This document shows positions 1 through 12,600 of a stretch of 64,000 bases of DNA, in pieces (within the stretch, counting starts at the first letter, position 1; each line of letters begins with the position of its first letter). A program made the translations under genes and the position numbers. The notes beneath the pieces are model-generated. The model saw nothing but the letters and a program-made list of their open reading frames with translations, had not been told where the DNA came from and did no database searches. Location: assembly GCA_000310025.1 (NCBI GenBank), contig FN648038.1, positions 95,126-159,125 of the forward strand, written 5' to 3'. This DNA is from Ectocarpus siliculosus. Its lineage: Eukaryota; Sar; Phaeophyceae; Ectocarpales; Ectocarpaceae.

Positions 1-175
1 CGTCTCTCTTTGTTCACGTGCGCGCGGGGGGGGGGGGGGGTTCGCAACCCTTCCCCTAACCCCTACTAAAATCAAGCGTAATAACAACCTCGCTAAACCT
101 ACTGGCACTTCGACCCGTACCCGTAACCCCTAGGAACACCAAGCTTTAGCAATAACCTCGCCAAACCTCCTGCAT
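1..175. repeat. Left-edge intronic or intergenic DNA with a degenerate direct repeat
   Basis: A G homopolymer lies near 27-40. Two related blocks follow, each beginning TAACCCCTA and ending in a CTCGC(C/T)AAACCT tract, at about 56-102 and 125-173. The blocks are about 70 bp apart. No exon could be placed here. Because the exon at 421-186 ends at a donor in mid-codon, this stretch is probably intron of the gene that runs off the edge. Confidence 0.4.
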
Positions 176-3100
176 GTTACAATACCTTGCGGTCCTCTTC
201 CTGGCCTCCTGGATCGAAACCCTGCGTCGACCTCCTCCTCCTCCTCCTGACTCGCCAAGCAACCCGGATGGGGGCCCCGCGACATCAACACCCCCTCTCA
301 TCCGCGCCCCCGGCCCGACCCCGGTTTGGTGTGGCTGGTCACGCCGCTGTTCGGCCGCAGCGGCGGCGATAGCTTCGTCGTCTTCACGGGACTTTCGGCG
401 GGATTCTCTCCTTTGCCGCACCTGGGCAGATAACGGAAGGGGGCGACATGGATATCAATACATCGCCGGGTGAGACAGTAACAAAGAAGAACCGGCAGCG
501 GAGGTCGAGAACAGGCATCGGCACGTCGTACGTGTAAAGGGGTGTGCGGAGGTTGGTGCGGCAAATCTAAACCTTTGTAGGGAGAACAGAGGCGGACATC
601 AAGCGTGTGGTGGTTTGCCAATCGTTGGCTCATATCGACACGTGCTTGCTTGCCATCGAAATCGGGAGGCTTGAGAGGAAAATACGATCATGTTGTATAT
701 TTAGGAAAAAAAGCGACGAAAAGCAAAGAAAAAAAGCAGGTTCCTCTCACCGTCTCCACATCATTTTGTCGAACTCCCCCCAAAATAGATCAATACATAG
801 ACAGACTTACACTTGTACCACAGGCAACCAGACTCACAAATTTAATATCTACAATTATTGATAATGCCATTCAAATGAACCATGTTTTTTTTTTTCGGAA
901 GACGACCAAGTAGTAGCATTTGGCTTGTTGTGTTTACTTCGTTTCCATCAACAACAACAACAAAAAGGTGGGTGGTTCCTGTTCCTCTTACCGCCTCTTC
1001 CCGAGCCCTCGACCTCGAGATGAACCCCGAAGCCCGGCTCCTGAAAAACGCCGCCAGTTCTCCAGCCTCCTCTGCCTCCAGCCGCCTACCCCCGCCCGCG
1101 CCTCCTTCTTCCGATCGACCCCTCGTGCCACCTGCCGCGCCACCGCGATGGTCAGGTGCGGGCCGCTCTTGGGTCTGGTCCCGAACGACTTCTCGCAGAG
1201 GAGGGGATGGCGGTCGGGACGAATACACCGACAAGACCATGACGAAGGGAAAATGATGAGGGTCGTCGATCGAGAGGAGAGATGGGTGGGATAACGACAC
1301 CGTAGGCGACGCAGACAAGGAAGTTCTTGAGAGATGGGGTCAATACATCACAGGCGGCGCAGACCAGAGGTTCTTGAGAGATGGGATCAAGGCATCATAG
1401 GCGGCGCAGACAAGAGGTTCTTGAGAGATGGGATCAAGGCATCACAGGCGGCGCAGACACAGAGGTTCTTGAGAGATAGGATCAAGACACCTTAGGCGAC
1501 GCAGACAACAGGTTTCTTGAGATATGTGATCAAGGCATCATAGGCAGCGCAGACACAGAGATTCTTGAGAGATGGGGTCAAGACACCACCGTTGGCGACG
1601 CAGACAAAGAGGTTCTTGAGAGATGGGATCAAGACATCACAGGCGGCGCAGACACAGAGGTTCTTGAGAGATGGGATCAAGGCATCACAAAACATCACAG
1701 GCGGCGCAGGCGAGAGGTTCTTGGGAGATGGGGTCAAGACATCGAAGGCGGCACAAACCAAAAAGGGTAATTCAAGCGATGGCGCCTGCTGTATGGTATG
1801 CATAGCTCTCAGTGCCTGAGGCTACCGTAGTAGCAGTCCTAGGATAAGCCCCCAAGCGCAATGCTGGCGGCGCGTCGCCAACTCCGCCCATGACCACCCT
1901 CCCCCCGCGGGGCGAGCTATCTACCACACACGAGCTGTTGTTCGCCATCTTTCTTCCGAGGTAGCAGCCGTCACAGTAGCAGCATTTTCGTTACCGCACC
2001 TGCACTCCCCACCTCCCACGCGGAGGCACCGGTTGGTCGAGCAGCAGCATGCGCTCCTGGTTCCCTGCCTGGCGGTCCTTCCCTCGCCATGGCCAAGGAG
2101 TCGAGCGAGGGCTCGGAGAACTTGAGAGAGTCTTCCGTCAGGGTGGTGTCCTCCTCTCGCCTGATGCCGCCACCCTCGTGCCCTGCTGGCCGGGACGAAA
2201 CGCGGGGTCAAAGACAGCAGTAGAGGTTGTCAGAAGATATCGAAGAAATTTGAAGGTGTCAACGCAGATGTCCGTGACAACGAAGGTATCTAAGGCATTT
2301 AAGATAACTATGATGCCGACGATGTCGACGGCATGAAACATATCAATGAAGGTATGGAAGATATCAGAGACATCACAGACGGTAAACATATCAACCGAAA
2401 TCGTTGAATATTTCAAAAAGGTATCGGAGATATCATATCACCATCTTCGAAGATACCAAAGATTTCGAGGTATCACAGACATCACAGACATCAAACGATG
2501 TCAACGAACGTATCAAAGCTCAATTTCATTTGCCCCAGACAAAGCCGTCAACGCTGGATTCGGGGGAAACACCCTTGGAGAACGACCACTATAGTACTGC
2601 CCAAGCCATGCGGAGGTTTTTCGGCCACTCTTAATGATATTTTTCTGTGGGTGACAAGTGCAAGTCTTCGTCCAAGAGGACATGAGGACACCGCCACCTC
2701 CGCCACCATTCGGGGAGACAACGGCCATGACTGGAATGAGATTTCTCTTGCAAGACCACCGTGCTCCACGCCCTGCCCTCGGCGTAAAAATACCAAGGAC
2801 TTGGAATCAACCCACCTGCGTCGAATGAGTTGCAATCGCCCAATAATACTAGACCTAACTCTCCCGTTTCACAACGGGCGTCAGTATATTCTGTCTATGA
2901 CAACCAACTTCTCCTTGGCAACGATTCTCCGGAGTAGTGTAGAACTTGAGGTGTGCACTACTCCAACAAAAACGGGCATGTGGCGAAAGTCAGTCTACAA
3001 TTTTTGAGGGGTATATGACCGATCGACAAAGCCGGTCTATGGACAACCTGAGAAACAACAAAATGACCGGTCTCAAGGCTCGCGGGTCAATCTACCAGCT

Positions 3101-3663
3101 AACACTAGAGAGTGGGGAGTTACCGTAACGTGGTCCTGCAGCGTCTCCTGCGGTCGCCGGCAACGGCTCCAACTCGCTCTCCTCCTCCGAAAGCGAACGC
3201 GACCAGCTCTCGTCTCCTCGACCGTCATCTACGTCGCCTCCGCCCCCGTTTCTACCCTCCTCCATGCCACCGCCGAACAGATCACGCTCGTCGTGGGCAC
3301 GCCGAGCAATCGCCCAAGCGTTACTCCCAGCGTCGAGAACACGGCCGGCTTCCCCGCCACCGCCGCTCCTGTAGTCACCGCCGTCGTCGGCTTGCGTAGC
3401 CCAAGAGAGGTCGCCGTCGCCGATGCCGAGAGCGGCGCCGCCTCCTCCGCTGATGTTGTCGTTTGGCGCAGCCGATTCTCCTCCGTCATCGTCATCATCG
3501 TCTCCGCCAGCAGAGCGCCCGGCGGCTCCCGGCGCCGCTCCCGCAACAAACTGCTCTTTCTCGTCGCCGGCGGTGCTAGGCAACACGCCCCCACCGCCGG
3601 GGCCCCTCCCACCAGCGAACAGCACCTCGTCGTGCTCCGCTCGTGCGGTCTTCATCTCCGCAA

Positions 3664-3699
<36 letters not shown>

Positions 3700-6600
3700 T
3701 GTTGCCGTAATCACTACTCGCAGCTCTTCCGTCCGACCCCGCACCCGTACCGGCGTATCCGTACCCCTCTCCCTCTACCACCCCCTCCGCCCCACCGCCC
3801 CCCCCGGCCGGCCCTCGCCCTCCGCTGCCGGCATTTTCGAGTATCAAGTCCTGCTCCTCCGTGCTCAGGTCCCGCCACGCGACGGCCGCCGACCCCGCCG
3901 AGTTTGTGGACGTCCCCTCGATGTAGTCGGCGAGGGACCCCCACCCGGGAGCCTCGAGAGGCGTAGCGGCACCGCCTCCGCTTTCGTCGTAATAGCCGCC
4001 GCCGCCGCCGCTGTCCACCGCCTGTTGATGGGGTTCCACCAGGATATCGGGGTCCAGCGATAGGTCGCTCGCGGGGGGTGGGGACGGCGAAGAAGAGCCG
4101 TCAAACAGAGAGGCCGCCTCCGAGGAGCTCGGTGACGCCGCGGCAGGGCGGGCGGCGGTGTCTACGGCGTCGTCTCTTCGCCGGGGGTCGGTGCCGGGGA
4201 CAACGCCGTCAGCAAGCACCGCGGCAGCACCGTCGCCATCGTCGCCTCCGTCTGCGCCGAAGGGACGCGCGGCGGTCGCCGGGGTGTAAGAAGGGGACGG
4301 GACGACAGCGGTGTCGGTGCCCGGGTCAACGTCGTTGTCGTCATCATCACCCAAGCCATCGATCCACCTCCTGCTAAGCGAAGGTGTACGATTCTCAGCC
4401 ACCGCCGCCGCCGCCGCTTCCACTATTCCCGCTACCGTTGCCGCCGCCGCCGCTGTGGTGGGCCGACGGCTCCCGAAAAAACCGCCTTCACCGTCGTCGC
4501 TACCCTGCGACTGATGATGATGATGGTGCGACCCCTGACGATTCGGAAGGGGACCACTGGTCCCTTGCGGGGTCATCGCAAGAGGCGAGATTTCTGCGCC
4601 TCCCCTCAGGGGTCCCACGACTCCCCCTGTAGGGGACGGGAGCATGAATCCCGTTGCAGCAGCCTCACCCCCGTCCGAGCCATCCTCTCCGCCGTCGAGA
4701 CCCTTCTCCTCGGAACCGGTGGAGGCCGCGTGAACTGAATGTCGGGGTCCCCGTGGCGCCGCCCGTTGAAAGGAACGATGCTGCTGCTGCTGCTGCTGTT
4801 CTCTTGCCGCCGCCGCCGCAGCCGAGGCGGTGGTTTCGCTTTCGCTGTACCGCCCGTCCGCGCCCCGCCGCCACCACTCCGACCCGCCGGTCGTACCGCT
4901 GTCAGGTCCGCCCCCCGCGTTGAAGGGGACCGAGTGGTCACTACCGCTAGCTTGGCCGTCGCCCGCGTCGACGGCAGTGTCTCGGGGACCATCTTCCTCA
5001 CGCCGAGTCTCCTGCCGCTGCTGTTGCTGCTGCTGCTGCTGCTGATGCTGCTGCTGCGGGTTGTCCCCTTTCGTTTCTCCTCCCCCCTCCGCTTCCGCTG
5101 CGCGGGCAAGGGAAAGCCCAGCGCGGTGATGGTCATCATCGCCAGCCGCTGCTGCGGAGGGTCCGCCGAACGGTGGCTGCTCGCCCGTGTCACGGAGCTC
5201 GACCGGCCCCGGTCCAGCCCCTGGCGCCGCATCTCGGCCGTCCGCGTATCCACCAACAGCGGCACCGCCGTACGAAGACGAGAAGGAGGGGCCCCTGCTG
5301 CTGCTGCAGCCGTCGCCGCCGGCGACGGCCGCGGCATGCTTCCGGATAGCCTCCGTGTCAAGCGAGAGGAGCCGCTCGATCAGGCCGTTGTCGGATTCCG
5401 GTGTGGTGGACGACGAAGACGACGAGACGGGGGGGGGGCGTGGCGTGCGGGGACGGCCGGCATCATCGTCGCGGAGCCCCCACTCGTCTGACGTCCGTAG
5501 ACGGAAGTCTTGGGACCCTTCCGAGGAATGTTCTCCATCCCCCCTGTTACCACCGCTGCTGCTGCTGCTGCTGCTACTGCCGCTCGGAGAAGCGGCGGAA
5601 TCATCACCACGAACACCCCCCCCAGGGGGCGGCGGCGTTCCTAGCCCCGGCGCCCCCGGCGGCACCGGAGGTGTGCTTCTGCCCTCCCCCCCCGCCGCCG
5701 CCTCCTTCTCCCTCGCTTCCAGTTCCGCCTGAAAGGCCTCCAGGGCCGCCAGCGCGCTGTCTGCGCCAGCGTTCGAGTCTACGTCGGTTGCCACGGACCG
5801 CCTAACCTCGTGGCCTCCGTCGATGCCCTCGCTCCCTGTCGAAGGTAGCAGGACGATGTTGTTGCTGTTGTTGCTGCTGTTGGTGCGGCCGGAAGACGGG
5901 CGTGAGGACGAAGAGTTGGTGTAGTCGGAGGAGGATGGGCGTGGGCTCGAAGACGAGGAATCGGTGTGGCCGGAAGAGAGGTATGAGTTCGAAGAGTTGG
6001 TGTGGTCGGAAGCAGAAGGGCGTGAGTTCGAAGGGGAAGAACTGCTGCGGTCGGGAGCAGAAGGGCGTGAGTTCGAAGACGAGGAGTCGGCGACGGATGT
6101 TGCGCGGATGGCCCGGCGGTGCTCTTCGAGCTCTTGCTGCTGCTGCACTAGTAACGCCGGCTGTTAGGCCCGCAACGGGTAAGGGAAAGAGGCGCGGAAC
6201 GTGCGGAAAACACATGCATCGGGGGTTAGAAGAGGCGGGATGGGGGTAAGAAGAGGTGGGTGTGGGAATCTTCATGTTCCATGAAAAGAGGGTTGTGTCT
6301 AGTCCTCCTCCCTTGAATACGAGAATCTCGACCAAGTTGCGCAATTTTTGCCTTCAGGTCTGGTAATTCTCCGGCAATAATATTGTTCCGAATTAAACAC
6401 GAAGCAAGACACCCGAGAATAAAAACAAACGCACATATTTGGATCTGGAAGGCCGTATGGTTTAGTCCTGTACGGAGACAAGACTACCCATTCATGTGAC
6501 TCTGCCAAGATGAGGGTGGCATTCACCAGCTCAGGATTTTCCTCCGCTGAAAATCGAAATTCTTCGAAACACCCTGCAGATTTATTTGTCGCAAAACTCG

Positions 6601-9600
6601 CTAATGCAACATTAGTTTTTTCGCTCTTGGGCGGCACGCGCATGAAGTAATCATCTTGCACCTCAGTATCATAATAGTAGTGCTTCGGACAAAAAAAACA
6701 AGCTCGAAAAACACTATTTTGAGCACCTGTTCAAGGCGCAGTCACAAGGCCAAGCCGGATCTGCATCACCGTTAGAATCAGTGCCCCGGCCCAAAAGACG
6801 TCGCCAACAACACGACTAACAAAACCCGGATGGATGTGTATGAACGACGTCTGACGGGAAAAAGAGTCCCCACCTAAAGTGTCACCTGCCGCAGCAAAGA
6901 GAGCAAGGGTTACAACCACAAAAAACAAACGCTCGCATTTTCTCGAGAACAGGCTGTCGTCGGGCACCTTAGGCTCGAAGCGCATCTTCCGCTGCTGCAG
7001 CGACTCCGCAAGAGCCTCCAGGCTGGCTATCTCGGCCTCAAGGTCCGGCCCCAACGAGTGGCTACCGGTGCTGCTGCTCAACGACGACGACCTGTAGCTA
7101 CCGCCTCCCACAGAAGCGGCACTGCCAAGCCCTATCCCACGCGCGGCTTCCGCCAAGACGGCGTCCGCTCGGCCCATCACCGACGAGGCCGAGGACGACG
7201 ACAGCGAGGACCGGACGAACGATTTGATGCCGCCGCCGCCGCCGCCGCTCGCTCCTACTATGCCGTCGCCTGCCTCCCAACGCACAGCCCCCTCTCCCTT
7301 GGCCTCTTCCCAACCCCCGCTGCTCGCATCCTCGCCCTTTCTCTTTTCCTCCTGGGACCGGTCCGCGGCACGGTGCTCGGCGGGGCCGGGCCTTCCGTCG
7401 ACCCCTTCGAGAGCCGGAGGGGAAAACGACCGGGATGTCCTTCCCACGCCACCTGCGCTAGTACTGCCGCCGTCGCCGCCGCTGCCGCCGCTGCTGCTGC
7501 TTCTGCTGCTTGCTGCTGCGGCTGTCTCCCCCGGCGGGAGCGTCCACGTCGCAGAACCCGACCCGAACCCCGCCCTCGAAGACGAGAACCCCATCCGCGA
7601 TGCCCCCCCCCCGCCGCCGCCAACCCCGCTCTTTACGAGACCCTCCAACCCACGTCGGAATCCCAGCTGGGCGGAGGCGAAGCCCTCTAAACCGTAGGCC
7701 GACAAGGACGAGGAAGAAGTAGGCGCCCCCGCTGCCGCCGCCGCGGCCGCCGCCCCGACCACCGCTCTCTCCCCGCCGCGGGACCCGCTGGACCGTGAGC
7801 CCGTCGCATGAGAAGCGCTGTCTGCCGCGCCCCCGGAGGAGAGGGCATCGCCATCGTCTCGTCGTGGTACTCCCGACATGGATGAGTCGGGACTGGTCAC
7901 GGTGCCGGCTGCTTCGCTTCTGCTGCTGCTGCTGCTGCCCCCCCCGGCGAGCTGGAAGCCATCCACCAGCCTGTTCATGCTCTCGATCGAGGCCTGGATG
8001 CGCCTCGCCCACTCGGTCACCTGTGTTCACAGCAGTAGCGAGAGCATTCCGTCATATGATTGTTATTCCGCGTGCAAGGACGGGGGGTGTGAGCAAACGC
8101 GGCGGCGGCGAGGGCGAGCTAGGCAACGGGGATGATCACGATAGCCGATGCCTCCGACGAAAGGGCTACCAGCAGGCGGCAATCGCCATGGCCGTCTTAA
8201 CATCGGTGGCTCACGCCCGTGCCTGCTGCTGTGTGGAGTGAGCGTATGGACGACCGTCGCGGCATCGAGTATGATCCTCCACCCCAGTGGCCACCGGTGT
8301 CGTGGGTCTCCAATTGCGGGCTCGCATATGATCGGTCGGCCGAGCGACCGGTGTTCGTACGGGAAAACACACACGGTTGCTGTGTCCCCGCCCTCACAAT
8401 GGCCCTTATAGCAAAACGGTACTATCTGCAATTGAACCCACTTGCCTACGAACAAAAAACAACAAATTACGTCCTTAAGCCTGAACGACGGCGACCGCAC
8501 ATCGCCGGCGCTGGGACTGGTCTACTGCAAGCTTTCCTCGTGAGCAGGACGGAGGGGGAAAATTACCAGTCGATGGCGTTCCCCGGCAATAGTGTCTACC
8601 AGGCAACGGCTTGATTGTACGCTGTTGGATCGGATGAGAGTTCGACATAGCCCTCCGGCGAAGGTTTCAAAATAGCGACTTACAACCCCCGCCGACCCGC
8701 AAACCCGACTCTCACCTCTTGCGCCGTGTCTACGGTGCCGCCCCTGGGAGACACGCCTCCCGCAGTCTCCACAACGCCCGCCTCGTCCCCGTCCAGGCCC
8801 CCGGCTCGTTCCCACAACCCCAGCGCCGCCCGTGACCCCGGCATGGACGGCTGCCGCCAGCGGCCTGTCCAGCCCGGTGCGGCTGGGCCTTCCCTCGACA
8901 GGGTCCTCGCTAGCTCCCGGTCCCACGACACGGCATCCGCTCCTCCGGGAGCAACCACGCTCGCGCCGCTGCCGCCGCCGCCGCTGGTGCTGCCGCTGCC
9001 GCCACCGCTGATGCTGCCGCCGCCGCCGCTGCTGGTGCTGCCTCCGCCTCCAGCGCCGAGTCGGGTCTGCCCTGCTCCCCCCCCTGTTACCCCCAGGCCC
9101 GTTCGAAAGCGCCAGGCGCCGCCGCCGCCGCCGAACTGGCGCGTGCCCGGGCGTACGACGAATCCATCCCCGCCTTCCTCCGAGGAACCCCGCTTCTGTT
9201 CCCCTTTCTCCTTGTCGCCGCTACCGCTGCCGTGCCGGCTGCTGTAGGAGTCCGTGGCGTAGTGGCCCGGGGAGGAGGGGGATCGCGGGGCCCGGGAAGA
9301 GAGGGTGTTGGCGTCGTCGTTGTCGTTGTCGTTGTCCCAGCGGTTAGCGTCGGCCTCCGCTTGGCGGGTGATCAAGGCTGCCTCTCTGTCCAGGCGGCGG
9401 TGTCTTTTTTTTGTTTTCGTCGCGACGGTGCGGTGCGACAGACCGACACCGTCAGGGATCGATCCAAGCGGGGGGCGGGCGCCAAGGAACAAGAGGATGG
9501 AGGGAGGGGCGACTAGGTGTGTACGTTTGGAATTGCCACGCGAGGTGTCGAGCAACCGTCACCCAAGTTTTCCGTTTTCTCCCAAAGGTCTGTACGTAAA

Positions 9601-12600
9601 ACATAGGTAGTGTCATTCATTTTCCATTCGGGATAACCAAAAGGCGCGTCATGCCCTCCAATGCTCGTCACGAGATTCGACCGGATAGATTCCGCACAAA
9701 ACAACACATTCTCGGATTCCCGGGTTCCAACAAGTAGGCCAAAAACGGGCAACAAAGCGCAGCGTTCCAAACACCTCTGGCCGCGATAAAGCACGCCAAC
9801 TCACCGCTCCAGCAGCTCGGTCAGCTCCTGGTCAAGCGGTGGCAGCGTCGACGTGCTGCTCGAGCCCACCTCTGACCCCCCCCCCCGCGCTCCCTCACGC
9901 ATCACCCCTCCTCCGTCACCGCCAGGCAGCGGCGGCGACGGCGGGGGCACCGCCGCCTCCGCCGCCGCCGCCGGTCCCTCTTCTCCTCGAACATCTACTA
10001 CACCGCGCCGCGGCATTAAGGGATGTGTTGGAGACATGACTCCCGCCGATCCCGGCTCGGCCATAACCGAGGACCCCGCATCCCCCATCGCCCCCATCGC
10101 CGCCGCCGCAACCGCAGCCGTACCGCGCGGTGTCCACACGCTCTCTCGCCCCGTGCGGATACTACCGCTGAGCCCGGGTGGACCGACATCGCCACCCCCC
10201 GCGACCCTGCTGTCGGTACGCTCGTCGTCCCCCTGCCGCCGAGAAAATGTCGAGCTGTACGGCGCCGTAGCCTCGAACGCGCCCCCGGTGCCCCCGGCGC
10301 CGCCGCCTGCGGACGCGGCGGCTTGCGGCTGGCTAGGCCGAGGTCGGAGAGCGACCGGCTTGAAGGGGCTGCGCGCGATCACGCCGGTGCTACCGCTGTT
10401 GCGGACGCCGTTCTCGTCCATGCCGGCGCGCCGCCTGCGAAAACGAAAGGGCCGCGTGGGGAACGAGGACGGAAGGTGGGCGTTTTCGGAGGCTGGGCGG
10501 GACTGTCAGCTTACGGGACGGGACTGTTCAGTTTTTGGGTGCGGGACTGTCGGGTTGCGGTGCGGGATTTTTCGCTTTTTCGGGTGAAACACTGAGCGGG
10601 GAAGGCGGGAGGGGGTGTTCAACGATAAAAAGTGCCATCATGGAGCGCGGGGCGTGGGACTGTCAGTTTGTTGTGCGGGATTGTCAGGCTGCGGTGCGGG
10701 GCTGTTCGTTGTGCGGGTGAAACATCGACAAGGACGGGAGAAACGTCGACAACAGGCAAGACAGAAAACACGTACCGTACAGTACAATACACGTGCCCTG
10801 AACTCAACGCTTGAGAAAACATGATCTGCGAGGATAGTCCTCAACCGCGCATTCAGCGTGGACCGATCAATGCTGCAATGAGGCCACGTGTTCTCGTCCC
10901 CCCACCCCCCACCCCTTCATATCATCCCTTCATCTCATCCAAGCCAAGTCGTGTTCTCCGCTTGATCTGAAAGACAACTCTCTCTCTCTCACCCCCCCCT
11001 CGTCTCTGCGCCATCTTGTTCAGCAGTAGCCAGTGGGAATCATGCCTTGGGAACAAGGAGTCTCTCACCTCGCTGCCCCCGCCGTTACAGCTTCATAACA
11101 CAACTCCTCCGCGCCAACCTGACCTTGCGCGTCACCAAATGGAGAAGGGGCCGGTGTTGTCGCTTCAACCGCTCCTTCCACCTCAGCACCGCTGCCGCTG
11201 CGCCGGGATCGCCAGAAAAAAAGAAAAAAGAAAACGGCATCATCATGCAGACGGAAGCGGAACATGCACGACGCCATGGCGGGGGAGTTAGCGTGAATGA
11301 GGCAGTACGGAAGAGCGGGGGGGGGTACGGTAGCCGATGGATTATGAGCAATTAGTGCCGACTATTGTATTGCGTTCTTCGTGTTGGGGTGTACTGCTTG
11401 ATCGGTGCTTCACTGGTATTGCCCGTTCTAGATTGGGGTGTGTGGATTGGAGAGACGTCCAAGTCCACCCAGCTCGTGGGAAGAACCGATACCTGAAGAA
11501 GGCAAACAGCAAACAGCGAAGACACATCGGCAAACAAACGACAACTGCCGGATTCAGACACACGACAAACAGCGAAGGTAGGAATAAGCACACTCGCCTC
11601 AACACCTCGCCAACGGCGACATGCAGCCTGTATATAGCTTCTCTCCTCACCTTGCGCTTTCACCACCCGATCTAGCCCCCGAAGGTTTCCCGCCGTCTAT
11701 AGCTGCGGTCGGCGTGTTGTGAACAGCGACAGCAATAGACGAAGCGGACTGCGCAGGGGAAGGAGGGGCAGCGTTGGCTCTGCTGACCGCGTCTCGGGCT
11801 TCTGCTGCGGAAGCTGCCGCGTCTCGGGCTTCAGCTGCAGCGGCTGCAGCTGTTCGGGCTTCGGCTGCAGCAGCTGCCGCGGCCCGCGATTCTGCCGCCA
11901 AAGCTGCAGCAGCCCGGGCTTCTGCCGCAGATGCTGCTGCTGCTGCTGCCTCCATCTCCGCTGCTTGCTCCCCCCCGTTCCCCCCATCTTCAGCCGAAGG
12001 CGTGGGAGACCTGGCGAACCACGAACCTTGCTCAAAACCCGCCGCTAACTCTGCCGTTGCCACGGCCTCCGTCGGCGCCAAAGGTCGCCGTTGCTGTAGG
12101 GAAGGGGTCTGAGGTGAATCCGCCGCCGTTCCGGCGATGCCGTTGCCACCACCACCGCCTCCGCCGCCGCCGCCGCTGGGTGTAGCAGAAGGTGCCGCTG
12201 CGGAACCCTCCGAATCTGCGTCCCAACCGGAGTCAGGCTCATTCTGACATGGTATNNNNNNNNNNNNNNNNNNNNNNNNNNNNNNNNNNNNNNNNNNNNN
12301 NNNNNNNNNNNNNNNNNNNNNNNNNNNNNNNNNNNNNNNNNNNNNNNNNNNNNNNCCCCCCCTTTCCCCCCATTTTCAGCGGAGGGGGGGGGAGCCGGGG
12401 GAACCCAGGACCTTGCTTAAAACCCCGCCGTAATTTCGGCGGTGCCCAGGCCTTCTTTGGGCCCAAAAGTTCCCCTTTGTTTAGGGAAGGGGTTTTGGGG
12501 AAATTCCCCCCCTTTCCGGGGGAGGCGTTTCCCCCCCCCCCCCCTTCCCCCCCCCCCCCCGTGGGGTTAACAAAAGGGGCCCGCGGGGAACCCTTCGGAT

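Noticed and set aside
50-135. CCCCTAACCCCTA tracts resembling telomeric repeat
   Set aside because: Only isolated copies separated by unrelated sequence; they belong to a 70-bp direct repeat.
3293-5491. Long plus-strand frames of 250-256 codons
   Set aside because: They are antisense shadows of the Ser/Gly/Gln-rich exon at 6160-3124; triplet repeats keep several frames open.
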